A DNA stretch of 38,776 nucleotides, taken from WJLC01 sp964600865. GTDB lineage: Archaea; Nanobdellota; Nanobdellia; Pacearchaeales; GW2011-AR1. A program made the translations under genes and the position numbers. Under the pieces are notes generated by a model. That model was not told the DNA's origin. It searched no databases and worked only from the letters and a program-made list of their open reading frames with translations. Shown here one piece after another: positions 16,377 through 25,249 of this stretch. The first letter of the stretch is position 1. Each line of letters opens with the position of its first letter. The stretch is from assembly GCA_964600865.1 (NCBI GenBank), contig CAZRJP010000003.1:1-38776 (forward strand). Reading direction: 5' to 3'.

Positions 16377-17386
16377 TAAAATAACCCTCCTTTAAATAAT
16401 ATTAATGCAAGTAAACAAATAAGAATCTGAAAACTGAATATTAGATAAACAACATCTTTTTCATAGACTTTCTTTTTAATTTTACTTAAAATCCATATGG
16501 AAACATGTGTTAATCCATATAATTTTTTATAAGGTAATTTTAAGCTGCCATCTTTTTGAGGTATTGCAAATGATTGCTTTTTTAATTTCCCTCTTAATTT
16601 TAATCCTGTTTCAATGATATAGGGAATAAAAACAAAAACTGCTATCTTTTCAAAATTACCTAAAATAGCCATACACGCAATTAATGCACCAATACTATAT
16701 GTTAAAATATCTCCTGGAAATACTTTTGCAGGAACAGAATTGTAAAAATAAAACCCAATTAATGCAAATACCATACATAACCCAACAACTGCTAACCAAG
16801 AATTACCTGTTAAATAAGCAATTAGAGACAAAAAACTCAATATTATAATTCCTTGACCAGATTCTAACCCATTAAACCCTGCTAAAAAATTATATGTTGT
16901 TGTAGCACCTGCAATACCTAATGGAATAAGAAGTAAAGGATAGAATAAACCTAATTCCATACTTCCTAAAAAAGGAATACTTATTTTATGAACTCCCGCA
17001 TTAATAACTATTAAAGGAATAGCAGATAAAAAAGCTAAAATTGTTCTAACTCTAGCAGATAATCCCCCATGCTTCCATCCAAGTAAATCATCAGTTAAAC
17101 CAACTAAACCAAGTAAAAGAATAACAGAAAGTAAGGAAAAAATCTTTAGTGATTCTACCCCATCATTAAAAATAAATGTCCTCATAGCAATGTAAGATAA
17201 TACGCCTATTGCAAAAGCCATAATAACAATTATCCCTCCAGAAGAAGCCACATTTTTAGGATGTTTTGGTTTGTTCATATCTTCCCATAAAAGTCCCACT
17301 TCTTTGCATTTCTTTATCCATATTGGAATGATTAATAAGCATATATTGAGACTTATTAAAAACGAAACAATTAATATCGGATCCAT
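16376..17386 (-). CDS. Polyprenyl-phosphate HexNAc-1-phosphate transferase (Alg7/MraY-type)
   Basis: A 336-residue integral membrane enzyme with about ten helices, the first committed step of lipid-linked glycan assembly (UDP-HexNAc plus polyprenyl-P). Active-site landmarks are PKHPKNVASSGGI near residue 40, LLGLVGLTDDLLGWKHGG with the DD metal pair, NFLAGFNGLESGQG with the Asn-rich loop, and FPGDILTYSIGA. The cytoplasmic loop LPYKKLYGLTHVSIWIL resembles eukaryotic/archaeal GPT rather than bacterial MraY. It functions with AglB encoded next door. A TATA-like TTTTTAAA near 17409-17416 is 26 bp before the ATG, so it may be transcribed separately from aglB. Confidence 0.88.
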   Translation of the reverse strand: MDPILIVSFLISLNICLLIIPIWIKKCKEVGLLWEDMNKPKHPKNVASSGGIIVIMAFAIGVLSYIAMRTFIFNDGVESLKIFSLLSVILLLGLVGLTDDLLGWKHGGLSARVRTILAFLSAIPLIVINAGVHKISIPFLGSMELGLFYPLLLIPLGIAGATTTYNFLAGFNGLESGQGIIILSFLSLIAYLTGNSWLAVVGLCMVFALIGFYFYNSVPAKVFPGDILTYSIGALIACMAILGNFEKIAVFVFIPYIIETGLKLRGKLKKQSFAIPQKDGSLKLPYKKLYGLTHVSIWILSKIKKKVYEKDVVYLIFSFQILICLLALILFKGGLF

Positions 17387-17445
17387 CTAAAACTTAAATA
17401 AATCAATATTTTTAAAGTTTAAGGAGAAGAAATAATCTCTAAAAT

Positions 17446-20316
17446 TTAAAGCTTCCAATCTAAATGTTTAGATGAATCTGTATCTAAGTATTTTTGTTTA
17501 ACTTCTTCATTACCAGTGTAAGTAATATTCCATATTTTTATTGGGCCAAGAACATCATTATAATAAGCAAATTCATTTATATTCCTTCCTTGATTTCTTA
17601 AACTCTCTGTTATTAAATTTGGTTCCTTGTATTCTAACTGAAAATTAGGGAAATTATTAAAAGGATCATCTAAAAGATATTTTTGAGCAAGGTATCCTCT
17701 CATAACTCTTGGAGAGATATAAATCATACTTCCCATTTCATTAATACTAACTCCTTGTTGGCTATTTACATTAATTCTTTGGATAATTTTTGCAGTTCCT
17801 TCTAATCCTTCTCCAAAATCAATAAATTCTCCATTAATTTCTAGATATCTTAGAGGCAACGTGATTTGTTCACCACTATATTGAAATGCTGCTTTAGGCT
17901 GTTTAAAGTTAATACCCTTGCCTTCAATCTCTGATGTTTCTATAATTATGCCCATTAATGCTGTTTGTTCTGAAGGTAAAAATATCTCACTACCATTTAA
18001 TTCATATTTTATATCTTCATCAATTCTTGTTCCTGATTGATATATTCTAATAACTCCATCTTTTGTTTCACGAATGTTTTTATCATAAGAATGAATTATA
18101 GATATCCATGAAAATCTATCAAAGTTTTCATTACTTCCAATACTTGAAAAAGCACCATATTTTCCAATATCTGTTGGATCTATTAATAAATAATTGGCAT
18201 CATGAGAATATAAGAATTCTAATGCATCTTTTTGTGTTTCTCCAGTTAAAACGAATCTGCCCATATAGTAATTCCAAAAACTAATTGCATTTCCTCCATC
18301 TAATACTGTCGCCCTATTACCTATAGATTGAACCCAATAACCATAGTCCCACCAATGTGCAAACACCGCATCTTTTGCAGTATTTTCTCTTACCCATTGC
18401 ATTGCTTTTTGCCATTGTTGATTATATGTTGAAGGAATATGATTTTCTGCCTGATATTTGACATTTTGATAATAACTCCAAAAAGTGAATAAACTTAACA
18501 GTAAAATAACTACTCCCACAACACCAAAAAACATTCTTTTAGATTCATCTTTACTATTTTTAAATTTGTAAATACTCTCAATAAGTAAAAAACTAGCAAA
18601 AATAGGAGCAATAGGACCTAAAACCATTATTGTTCTAACAGAACCTCTTGCACTAAAAATTCCAAGTAAAAATAATGTCAATAAAAAGATGTCCTGGTAT
18701 ACAATATTCTTGTATGCACTCTCTTTTCTTTTATATTCTCCACAGTAATAATAAAAGTAAAACAATAATCCTAAAAAGAAAAATATTGCAAGATAATAAA
18801 CTGCTTTACTAATAAAACTTTCTCCATCGAACAGATTATTGGAAGAATATCTTGTAAATATCATACCAATTAAAATTAATATATAGGAAAATGTAAGCCA
18901 TCTTGCATGATTCTTTTTTATATTCTTAAGTGTCTTTTTAAAAAATGCAATAGAACCAATAAGGAATAACCAAAACATAACAGGTATATTTTTTAAATAA
19001 GGTCCAAAACTTCTAGCCCACTCTGTAAAATAAGGCTGTCTATTCTCTGCAACAGTAGTATTCCACCTTCCAGTCACTGGCTTAAAGATTGTTTGATGTA
19101 TTACTTTTATTTTATCTAAAATAAATCCTGGTCCAAAAAAGATAACTCCTCCTGTAACTAAAATTAATAATGAAACAAGTAATGAAAAGATATTTTGAGG
19201 GATTTTTTTAGGATTAATTCTTTTTGAGTAATTAGAAAGTTTTGTTTTCCATAAAACAAAATGACAGGCAAGAATAAAGAAAACTAAAAAGGCTGAACCA
19301 GAGGAAGTAGATGTTAACATTCCACTTAAATTCATTCTATTGGTAAAGAGAATACTTACTAAGATAGCAGTCCAAATCCACAAGGAATAAGAAATAAAAT
19401 CTTTCTTTTTAACATTGTTTAATAAAAATGCAATAAAAACAGAACCACCAATTGCAATGTAGACAAATAATACTCCTCCCCAAATTAACCCCATTAAAGC
19501 AGTAGATAAACCTGCTAAACCACCAAAAATATATGATTTTATATTTTTTTCAGATTTCCATGATTTTAAAAATAAATAAAATGATAAAAACATAAAGAAA
19601 AATCCAGCAGACTCTTTTTCAGGAATTCCTGCAACTGTTCTTGATAAAAATGTAGGAATAACAATCATAAAAAAAGTGGAAACAAGAGATATAAGATTTG
19701 CTTTAATTTTACTTTTTCTACTTTTTTTAACAAAAACTTCTCTCACAAATAAAAAGAAAGATAAAATCGTTAATGCAAACATAATTACTGGAAAAAGCGA
19801 TGCAGCAAAATTAATAGTTGTTCCAGAATAAAATAAATTAGATATAGAGTATGTCCAAGCAATCATATAAGGTAAAAGTCTAGTTTCCTTACTTGTATCA
19901 AATCCTAATGGAACATTCCTCATTTTATCTATTTTAGGCATTTGTCCATCTTCTACAATATTTTTAGCCATACGTGTAAACAACCATGGATCTAAATCTG
20001 GGCCTAATGTCCAGTCATCTTTAGCAATATCCCATAATCCTGGGTTTCCTGTATTCTCTTTTTCATGCATAGGAATACTTCTAATATAAATTCCTAGAAA
20101 TAATGCCACAATTAAACAAAAACTTAACCAAACCTTAGGATTTTTTATAAATTTTAATATTTTCTTTTTTCTAATCTCTATTTCATCTTTTTCAACAGGT
20201 AATTCTGAAACTGCTTTTGAAATTTTTTCTTCTTTTTCTGCAATGTCTTTAGAAACTTTTTTAACCTCTTTCTTTGGAACTTTTTGAATCTCCTCACTAA
20301 TATCTTCTCTATCCAT
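17446..20316 (-). CDS. aglB: Oligosaccharyltransferase AglB (STT3 family)
   Basis: A 956-residue enzyme that transfers the lipid-linked glycan to Asn in N-X-S/T sequons on exported proteins. A charged cytoplasmic leader of about 50 residues precedes the first helix. The first extracellular loop has the metal-binding DLDPW (residues 107-111). About a dozen helices follow, then the soluble C-terminal domain with the sequon-binding WWDYGYW motif at 655-661. LLIDPTDIGKYGAFS shows the DxxK-type motif. Length and layout are normal for archaeal AglB. A TATA sequence at 20339-20348 is 28 bp upstream of the ATG. Confidence 0.95.
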   Translation of the reverse strand: MDREDISEEIQKVPKKEVKKVSKDIAEKEEKISKAVSELPVEKDEIEIRKKKILKFIKNPKVWLSFCLIVALFLGIYIRSIPMHEKENTGNPGLWDIAKDDWTLGPDLDPWLFTRMAKNIVEDGQMPKIDKMRNVPLGFDTSKETRLLPYMIAWTYSISNLFYSGTTINFAASLFPVIMFALTILSFFLFVREVFVKKSRKSKIKANLISLVSTFFMIVIPTFLSRTVAGIPEKESAGFFFMFLSFYLFLKSWKSEKNIKSYIFGGLAGLSTALMGLIWGGVLFVYIAIGGSVFIAFLLNNVKKKDFISYSLWIWTAILVSILFTNRMNLSGMLTSTSSGSAFLVFFILACHFVLWKTKLSNYSKRINPKKIPQNIFSLLVSLLILVTGGVIFFGPGFILDKIKVIHQTIFKPVTGRWNTTVAENRQPYFTEWARSFGPYLKNIPVMFWLFLIGSIAFFKKTLKNIKKNHARWLTFSYILILIGMIFTRYSSNNLFDGESFISKAVYYLAIFFFLGLLFYFYYYCGEYKRKESAYKNIVYQDIFLLTLFLLGIFSARGSVRTIMVLGPIAPIFASFLLIESIYKFKNSKDESKRMFFGVVGVVILLLSLFTFWSYYQNVKYQAENHIPSTYNQQWQKAMQWVRENTAKDAVFAHWWDYGYWVQSIGNRATVLDGGNAISFWNYYMGRFVLTGETQKDALEFLYSHDANYLLIDPTDIGKYGAFSSIGSNENFDRFSWISIIHSYDKNIRETKDGVIRIYQSGTRIDEDIKYELNGSEIFLPSEQTALMGIIIETSEIEGKGINFKQPKAAFQYSGEQITLPLRYLEINGEFIDFGEGLEGTAKIIQRINVNSQQGVSINEMGSMIYISPRVMRGYLAQKYLLDDPFNNFPNFQLEYKEPNLITESLRNQGRNINEFAYYNDVLGPIKIWNITYTGNEEVKQKYLDTDSSKHLDWKL

Positions 20317-20338
20317 TAAAATAAATTGAAAACCTTTG

Positions 20339-20348
20339 TATATAAAAG
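20339..20348 (-). promoter_or_regulatory. TATA box of aglB
   Basis: Reads CTTTTATATA on the coding strand, centred about 28 bp before the aglB ATG at 20316, in the gap after the SpoIIM-family gene. Confidence 0.5.
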
Positions 20349-20365
20349 TTTACTTTATTTAAGAA

Positions 20366-21223
20366 TTAGAACAATAAAGGAGTGATATAAACTTCAATTC
20401 CTGCAGCTAAAATAAGAATAAGAATAGCCACTAATAATAATATTACAACATTTTCAACAACTCTTAGGAATTTTTTGTCTTTAAGCTTGTGCCTTATAAT
20501 CCCAACACCAAACATCCCTCCAGCAAGAGCAGTAATAAAATAAGAGGTTATTTCAGGTAAACCATGAGTCATATACCTCATAATACCCATAGGAATTTCT
20601 TTAATATTATATCTAGTAAAGATACCAACAGCACTAGCAATAATACTTGCATTCCACGCTAATATAAAAATTGCTCCAGCACCAAATATTAATGAAAAAA
20701 TTAATGTAAAAATCATAACATAGATATTATTTTCAAGTATTGATAAAAACCTAGCAAGATTTGTAGCTGAACCAGTAAAGTTAACATTATCCATAGAGTA
20801 TTGAGCAAAACAGGTTTCTAATTCTACTCCGGGATTATTAATCATACAATAAGTTTGTATTTGAGCATTAAACAGATTAGGATTCTGAAGAATCATATAC
20901 CAAAAAGAAAATGCTAATATAAATCCTAAAAATAACCACATAAGAGCATAAATTGCTCTAGAGTGAACCTTCCATATTGCAAAAAATCCCTCTACTTCTT
21001 CATCTTCTTTTTCTTCTTGTTTTATCATATAATACATAAAGGGAAGTGAAAACATCACGCAAAAAGTAACAATAATCATTCCTGAGAATTGAGAAAGAAC
21101 AGCATCTGCCTCAAAAAACCAATGAACTAAAAGTAATGACAAGGAAGCATATACAATTCCTACAAAAAACATTTTCCAAGGGCCTTTCTCTGCCTCTTTT
21201 GGATTAATAAGCGCTTCTAACAT
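20366..21223 (-). CDS. SpoIIM/DUF95-family membrane protein
   Basis: A membrane protein of 285 residues with six or so helices, of the stage II sporulation protein M family, which is widespread in archaea that do not sporulate. The C-terminal half shows the family core NASIIASAVGIFTRY...HGLPEITSYFITALAGGMFGVG. The start is placed at the second ATG (21223): MLEALINPKEAEKGPW matches the usual family N-terminus, and this ATG lies about 25 bp from the shared TATA (the first ATG is at 21232). The function is unknown; membrane remodelling has been suggested for the family. The next gene, aglB, has its own TATA. Confidence 0.85.
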   Translation of the reverse strand: MLEALINPKEAEKGPWKMFFVGIVYASLSLLLVHWFFEADAVLSQFSGMIIVTFCVMFSLPFMYYMIKQEEKEDEEVEGFFAIWKVHSRAIYALMWLFLGFILAFSFWYMILQNPNLFNAQIQTYCMINNPGVELETCFAQYSMDNVNFTGSATNLARFLSILENNIYVMIFTLIFSLIFGAGAIFILAWNASIIASAVGIFTRYNIKEIPMGIMRYMTHGLPEITSYFITALAGGMFGVGIIRHKLKDKKFLRVVENVVILLLVAILILILAAGIEVYITPLLF

Positions 21224-21242
21224 AATATGCATAAAAGAATAG

Positions 21243-21253
21243 TATTTTTAAAG
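21243..21253. promoter_or_regulatory. Shared TATA element, SpoIIM-family / eIF2B-family genes
   Basis: TATTTTTAAA centred at about 21248 is 25 bp from the SpoIIM-family ATG (21223, minus) and 26 bp from the eIF2B-family ATG (21274, plus). Confidence 0.6.
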
Positions 21254-21273
21254 TTTCTTAAACTCCAACATCT

Positions 21274-22089
21274 ATGGATAAAGAGAAGAGGTTTAATGAA
21301 ATTCTAGAGGGGATTAAAAAAATTAAAATACAGGGAGCAAGAAATATCGCTAAAGCTGCTTTAGAAGCATATACATTAATTCCAAGTAAAAGTTCTAAAA
21401 AAAAGTTACTTAATGCAAGACCCACTGAACCATTATTACAAAATGTTTTGAAAAAATTAAATAAAGATAATAAAAATGAACTTTTATCTCATTTTGATAT
21501 TGCACAAAAAAAGATAAACAAACATGTTAAAAAATTAATAAAAAAAGGAGATATTATCTTTACTCACTGCCATTCTACAAATGTTGTAAATGCTTTAATC
21601 TATTCAAAAAAACAAGGCAAAAAATTTCAAGTTTATAACACTGAAACAAGACCCTTGTATCAAGGAAGGATAACTGCAAAAAGACTAAAAAATGCAAATA
21701 TTCCTGTAACAATGTTTCCAGATTCAGCATTAGGAGTAGCACTTTCTAAGGAACAAGATACAAAGAAACCAGATAAGGTCTTTCTTGGCTCAGACGCAAT
21801 ACTAAAAAAAGGTATAATAAATAAGATTGGAAGTGAAGTAATAGCACAAATAGCTAAGAACAATAAAATACCAATATATATTATTGCAGACTCCTGGAAA
21901 TATACTAATAAAAAACTTAAACTTGAACAAAGGGGTTTAAAAGAAGTTTGGAAGAATGTGCCTAAAAAAATAAAGATTAAAAATCCTGCATTTGAATTTG
22001 TCCCAAAAAAATATATTAAAGGGATTGTTTCAGAGTTTGGAATATTAAGCTATAATAAATTCTTAAAAAAAGTGAAGAAAGAAAACTAA
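21274..22089 (+). CDS. eIF2B alpha/beta/delta family; ribose-1,5-bisphosphate isomerase-like
   Basis: A 271-residue member of the eIF2B/isomerase superfamily. The Rossmann-like core has FTHCHSTNVVNALIY, NTETRPLYQGRITAKRL, PVTMFPDSALGVAL and KVFLGSDAILKKGIINKIGS. The Cys of THCHS and the Asp of GSDAI occupy the catalytic positions of sugar-phosphate isomerases of this superfamily (ribose-1,5-bisphosphate and MTR-1-P isomerases). This argues for an enzyme, perhaps in the archaeal AMP/RuBisCO III salvage route, rather than a translation factor. RuBisCO and AMP phosphorylase are not in the window, so aIF2B remains possible. It is convergent with the prefoldin gene, with no gap. Confidence 0.82.
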   Translation: MDKEKRFNEILEGIKKIKIQGARNIAKAALEAYTLIPSKSSKKKLLNARPTEPLLQNVLKKLNKDNKNELLSHFDIAQKKINKHVKKLIKKGDIIFTHCHSTNVVNALIYSKKQGKKFQVYNTETRPLYQGRITAKRLKNANIPVTMFPDSALGVALSKEQDTKKPDKVFLGSDAILKKGIINKIGSEVIAQIAKNNKIPIYIIADSWKYTNKKLKLEQRGLKEVWKNVPKKIKIKNPAFEFVPKKYIKGIVSEFGILSYNKFLKKVKKEN

Positions 22090-22500
22090 TCATTTTTTTT
22101 GTGGAGAGTGTTTTTCTTGATATTCGGTCATTGTTGAAGTCAATTCCTCATTAATCTGTTTCATTGCCTTTTCTAATTCGTTTTCAGCTTCTTTAAGCTT
22201 TTGAATCTGCTCTGAAATTATTTTTTGAGTTTCAGGAATATCTTTTTTAACCATTTTTTTATTCCCTATATCTACTATTAATTCTTCAGAAAGTAATTTT
22301 GCCTTAACATGAATTCCTCTTCCAATCTGTGCAAGAATTTCTTTACCTTCTTTTCCCTTTAATTCATTTAATCCTGATTTTAAAGTATCCATGTCTTTCA
22401 TGGCTTTTTTAACTGATTGCAGTTGTTTCTGGACATTTTGAATCTGTTGTTCAAACATGCTGAGTTTTTGCATAAGTTCTTGTTGTGATTTTTCTTCCAT
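22090..22500 (-). CDS. pfdA: Prefoldin subunit alpha
   Basis: A 136-residue chaperone subunit. Two long coiled-coil helices (about residues 1-50 and 90-130) flank a beta segment with AQIGRGIHVKAKLL and ELIVDIGNKKMVKKD, the signature of the alpha subunit. It assembles with prefoldin beta into a hexamer that captures unfolded proteins. It follows the DUF106 gene by 19 bp and is probably co-transcribed with it. Length is typical. Confidence 0.88.
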   Translation of the reverse strand: MEEKSQQELMQKLSMFEQQIQNVQKQLQSVKKAMKDMDTLKSGLNELKGKEGKEILAQIGRGIHVKAKLLSEELIVDIGNKKMVKKDIPETQKIISEQIQKLKEAENELEKAMKQINEELTSTMTEYQEKHSPQKK

Positions 22501-22519
22501 CTTCTATATTTTTGTTTGT

Positions 22520-23065
22520 TTAAGCCACTTTTAAAATCTTTCTAAAAATAGCACTAAATACCATGATAAAAATAAGATAAAACCAGAACCAACTTAAGAA
22601 CCCAAAGAATTTAGGATCACCCATACTTGAAAATGTGTCCATAAACCATCTAAAGAATAATATAAGAGGGATACCAGTAAACATAATAGGTCTAATACTT
22701 AATTTCATTAATTTCTTACTAATAGGAAAAATCTCTTTTTGGATTTCAGCCATTTTATCCTTATCATGAGCAAATTTTTTAGCTTCTTTACTAATTTCTT
22801 TTTGTTGTTTTTTCAAATCCCTTATTGTTTCTTGATCTGTAGTATATTTTTGAACTAAAACCGTAAAAAAGGATATTAATACAGTAATTAGAATCATCCC
22901 TACTGTAACGTTCCATTGCAGTAAAACACCTAATGTAGGGTCTAATATTGCGTGAATAGGAGATCTAATCCAAGATACCTTAGGCCATAGAAAAGCAATT
23001 CCTAAAGAAATTAACATAATAGTGAAAATAACTAATAAACTTCCTTCTTTACCTTTATTATCCAT
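22520..23065 (-). CDS. DUF106 / EMC3-like membrane insertase-type protein
   Basis: A 181-residue protein with three membrane helices. A cytoplasmic coiled coil after helix 2 (KYTTDQETIRDLKKQQKEI...KEAKKFAHDKDKMAEIQKEI) is the layout of archaeal DUF106 proteins of the Oxa1/EMC3/Get1 superfamily, which help insert membrane proteins. Archaea commonly encode it next to secY, as here, although the adenylate kinase gene usually between them is missing. A TATA-like CTTTTTAAG at 23086-23094 is 25 bp before the ATG, so it is a transcript separate from the ribosomal operon. Confidence 0.88.
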   Translation of the reverse strand: MDNKGKEGSLLVIFTIMLISLGIAFLWPKVSWIRSPIHAILDPTLGVLLQWNVTVGMILITVLISFFTVLVQKYTTDQETIRDLKKQQKEISKEAKKFAHDKDKMAEIQKEIFPISKKLMKLSIRPIMFTGIPLILFFRWFMDTFSSMGDPKFFGFLSWFWFYLIFIMVFSAIFRKILKVA

Positions 23066-23130
23066 ATGAGAATTAACAAAAGATGCTTTTTAAGTTTAAC
23101 TTATTAAAATACTCTTTTTTTATTTGTTTT

Positions 23131-23287
23131 AATTCTAGTTTGTCCCTTATAATTCTTATTTACTCTAAATTTTTTTAAAAAATTTATTGATCTAAAACTC
23201 TCTTTTATGTCCTGGTTTTGTCTAATCTTTTTTGAAAGTTTTATTTATGTCCTATTCTAGTTTGATCTAAAACTTTTCAAAAGTTTT
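23131..23287. repeat. Degenerate repeats and palindromes after secY
   Basis: The 220-bp gap between secY and the DUF106 gene contains no gene. It holds paired copies of TTTATGTCCT (23203, 23243), TTGATCTAAAAC (23187, 23262) and ATTCTAGTTTG (near 23132 and 23254). It also holds a perfect palindrome with 9-base arms, AAAACTTTT/AAAAGTTTT (23269-23287), which overlaps the secY stop. A second A/T palindrome lies at about 23167-23185. The palindromes with T runs could end the ribosomal operon transcript. Confidence 0.65.
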
Positions 23288-24743
23288 ATCCTCCTATAAA
23301 CTTCCTTAATGCAGGATTCATATCTGATTGGTGCTTTTCTGCAAGATTCTTATAGAATTGGAACATAATCATAATAACCAATAATATCGCAGTTCCTGAA
23401 ACCAATGCACCTAAAAGATTAGTAACTGAAGCCAAAAGACCAATTGAAATACCACCCATTATTGTTAATGGAGTAATATACCTATTTAATATACTTTCAA
23501 GAATCCTAGTATCTTGTCTAAATCCTGCTACTTGCAACCCAGATGCTGCTATTTCTTTTGCCTTAGATTTAGCATCATTCCCTGAAGATTTAACCCAGAA
23601 TAAGGAAAATATTGTAGAGAAAATAACAAAGAATATAGTATGAGTTAAACCCTGTAATAATAATATCCATCTAAATCCTCCTCTAATTATTAAATCAAGA
23701 AGATTTGTAGATCCTAACCAAAAGGCTAAACCAGAAACAGCCCTACCATTAACAAAATGTCCTAAGAAAGTAAAATATGAAGCAAATTTAGCTACACCTA
23801 CACAGGCACCTTGTTGAGCCCCCTCAATTAAACATGGGCCTGCTGCATTTTCAATAATTCCTCCAAGAAGCTGTATGTTTGCAATTAATGCTGCAGTGAA
23901 GATAACAGGAATAACAGAAGCATAAAAGAATTGTAATGGCCATTTAAAACTATACCCTCTAACTCTTCCAAAAGATAAAGGTATCTCAATCTTCAATGAT
24001 TGAGCCCAAACAACCAAAAAGAAAATTAATCCAGTAGCAATTAATGCTGCAGCAGCTGAAAAGAATTCTATTTGATATCCTTGAATTAATGATTGTAATA
24101 GTACTAACACTTTACCTGAACATGCAACACCACTTCCCTGAGTAAACCCTATTAAACAGTTTCTACCCTGTGTATCTATAAATTGAAATGCACTAGTGAA
24201 AAGTCTCCATGAAATTCCTGCAGCAATAAATAAGCTAACACCAGAGCCTAATCCCCATTTACTCGTAACTTCATCCATATAAAATATAGCTAAACCACCT
24301 AGTATCAATTGCAATACAACTATCCATGCAAAACCAGGCATTGCTTGAAGCCCCTGCAAAAAAACATAAATTATTGCCTCAAATACTATAAGAAAGAAAA
24401 CAAGTAATTTTTGAATCCCTTGAAAAAATCTTTTACCTTCTTTTGTACTTGTATCTATGTTAATAAGACCAGAACCATTAAGCAATTGTAATACAATAGA
24501 TGCCATTACAATTGGCCCAATACCTAAGCTGATTATACTTCCAAAATTTGTTCCAAGAATAATAGCAAGATATTCAAATCTTGATAGAGCATTTGCAGAT
24601 AATCCAAATAAAGGAACATTAGCAAGAATAAAGAAAGTAGCTAAAATTATAATAGTCCATTTAAATTTAGTATTAAAACTAACCTCGTTCTCATTTGGCT
24701 TTGTAACTTCAGGAATGAAACTGAAGATTTTCCTAAAATTCAT
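23286..24743 (-). CDS. secY: Protein translocase subunit SecY
   Basis: A 485-residue channel protein with ten membrane helices, the core of the Sec translocon. The N-terminus has the archaeal form FIPEVTKPNENEVSFNTKFKWT. The plug/helix 2 region includes NFGSIISLGIGPIVMASIVLQLL, and the C-terminal half ends with NRYITPLTIMGGISIGLLASVTNLLGAL followed by a short cytoplasmic tail. It is the last gene of the S10-spc block, starting 2 bp after the L15 stop. Exported glycoproteins modified by AglB would pass through this channel. Confidence 0.96.
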   Translation of the reverse strand: MNFRKIFSFIPEVTKPNENEVSFNTKFKWTIIILATFFILANVPLFGLSANALSRFEYLAIILGTNFGSIISLGIGPIVMASIVLQLLNGSGLINIDTSTKEGKRFFQGIQKLLVFFLIVFEAIIYVFLQGLQAMPGFAWIVVLQLILGGLAIFYMDEVTSKWGLGSGVSLFIAAGISWRLFTSAFQFIDTQGRNCLIGFTQGSGVACSGKVLVLLQSLIQGYQIEFFSAAAALIATGLIFFLVVWAQSLKIEIPLSFGRVRGYSFKWPLQFFYASVIPVIFTAALIANIQLLGGIIENAAGPCLIEGAQQGACVGVAKFASYFTFLGHFVNGRAVSGLAFWLGSTNLLDLIIRGGFRWILLLQGLTHTIFFVIFSTIFSLFWVKSSGNDAKSKAKEIAASGLQVAGFRQDTRILESILNRYITPLTIMGGISIGLLASVTNLLGALVSGTAILLVIMIMFQFYKNLAEKHQSDMNPALRKFIGG

Positions 24744-24745
24744 TT

Positions 24746-25249
24746 TTATTTACTTTTTTGAACTTCTTTTTCAGGCGTAGACTCTTTAACTTTTTTCTTA
24801 GCCTTCTCCTTTGGAAGTTCAATTTTTCCACCTGCTTTTTCAATTTTCTTTATTGCTGTTTTAGAAGCTTTTTTTGCTTTTATAATTAATTTATCTTTAA
24901 CATCTCCCTTTCCAAGAATCTTATAATCTTTTAAATCTATTTCAAATGAATCTCCTTTTTTATCCCCAAAACTACCTATATTTTCTTGAATCTGACCAAC
25001 ATTTACTCTTTTTCTTTTATCTTTTTTAGTCCCAATACTTGTAATGCCCTTTTTACCAAAATAACCATGGCCATAGAGTTTTGTGATCAATGTTTTTTTA
25101 TGGTCTGCTCTTTTTCCACTTCCAGAAAATCCTTTTCCACCCCTCATACCAGAGTGTCTTTTATTTTTTCTAGCACCGCTTCCATGAGTACCCATACCTT
25201 TTCCACGCATTCTTTTAGATTTCTTTTTCTTATGTGTTTTTTTAACCAT
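24746..25249 (-). CDS. rpl15: 50S ribosomal protein L15 (uL15)
   Basis: 167 residues. The N-terminal glycine/basic tail (KRMRGKGMGTHGSGARKNKRHSGMRGGKG) threads into rRNA, and the archaeal HKKTLITKLYGHGYFGKKG segment follows. The C-terminal globular part is ILGKGDVKDKLIIKAKKASKTAIKKIEKAGG, then a short K/E-rich tail. Its ATG overlaps the L30 stop (TAATG), so the genes are coupled. Confidence 0.95.
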   Translation of the reverse strand: MVKKTHKKKKSKRMRGKGMGTHGSGARKNKRHSGMRGGKGFSGSGKRADHKKTLITKLYGHGYFGKKGITSIGTKKDKRKRVNVGQIQENIGSFGDKKGDSFEIDLKDYKILGKGDVKDKLIIKAKKASKTAIKKIEKAGGKIELPKEKAKKKVKESTPEKEVQKSK

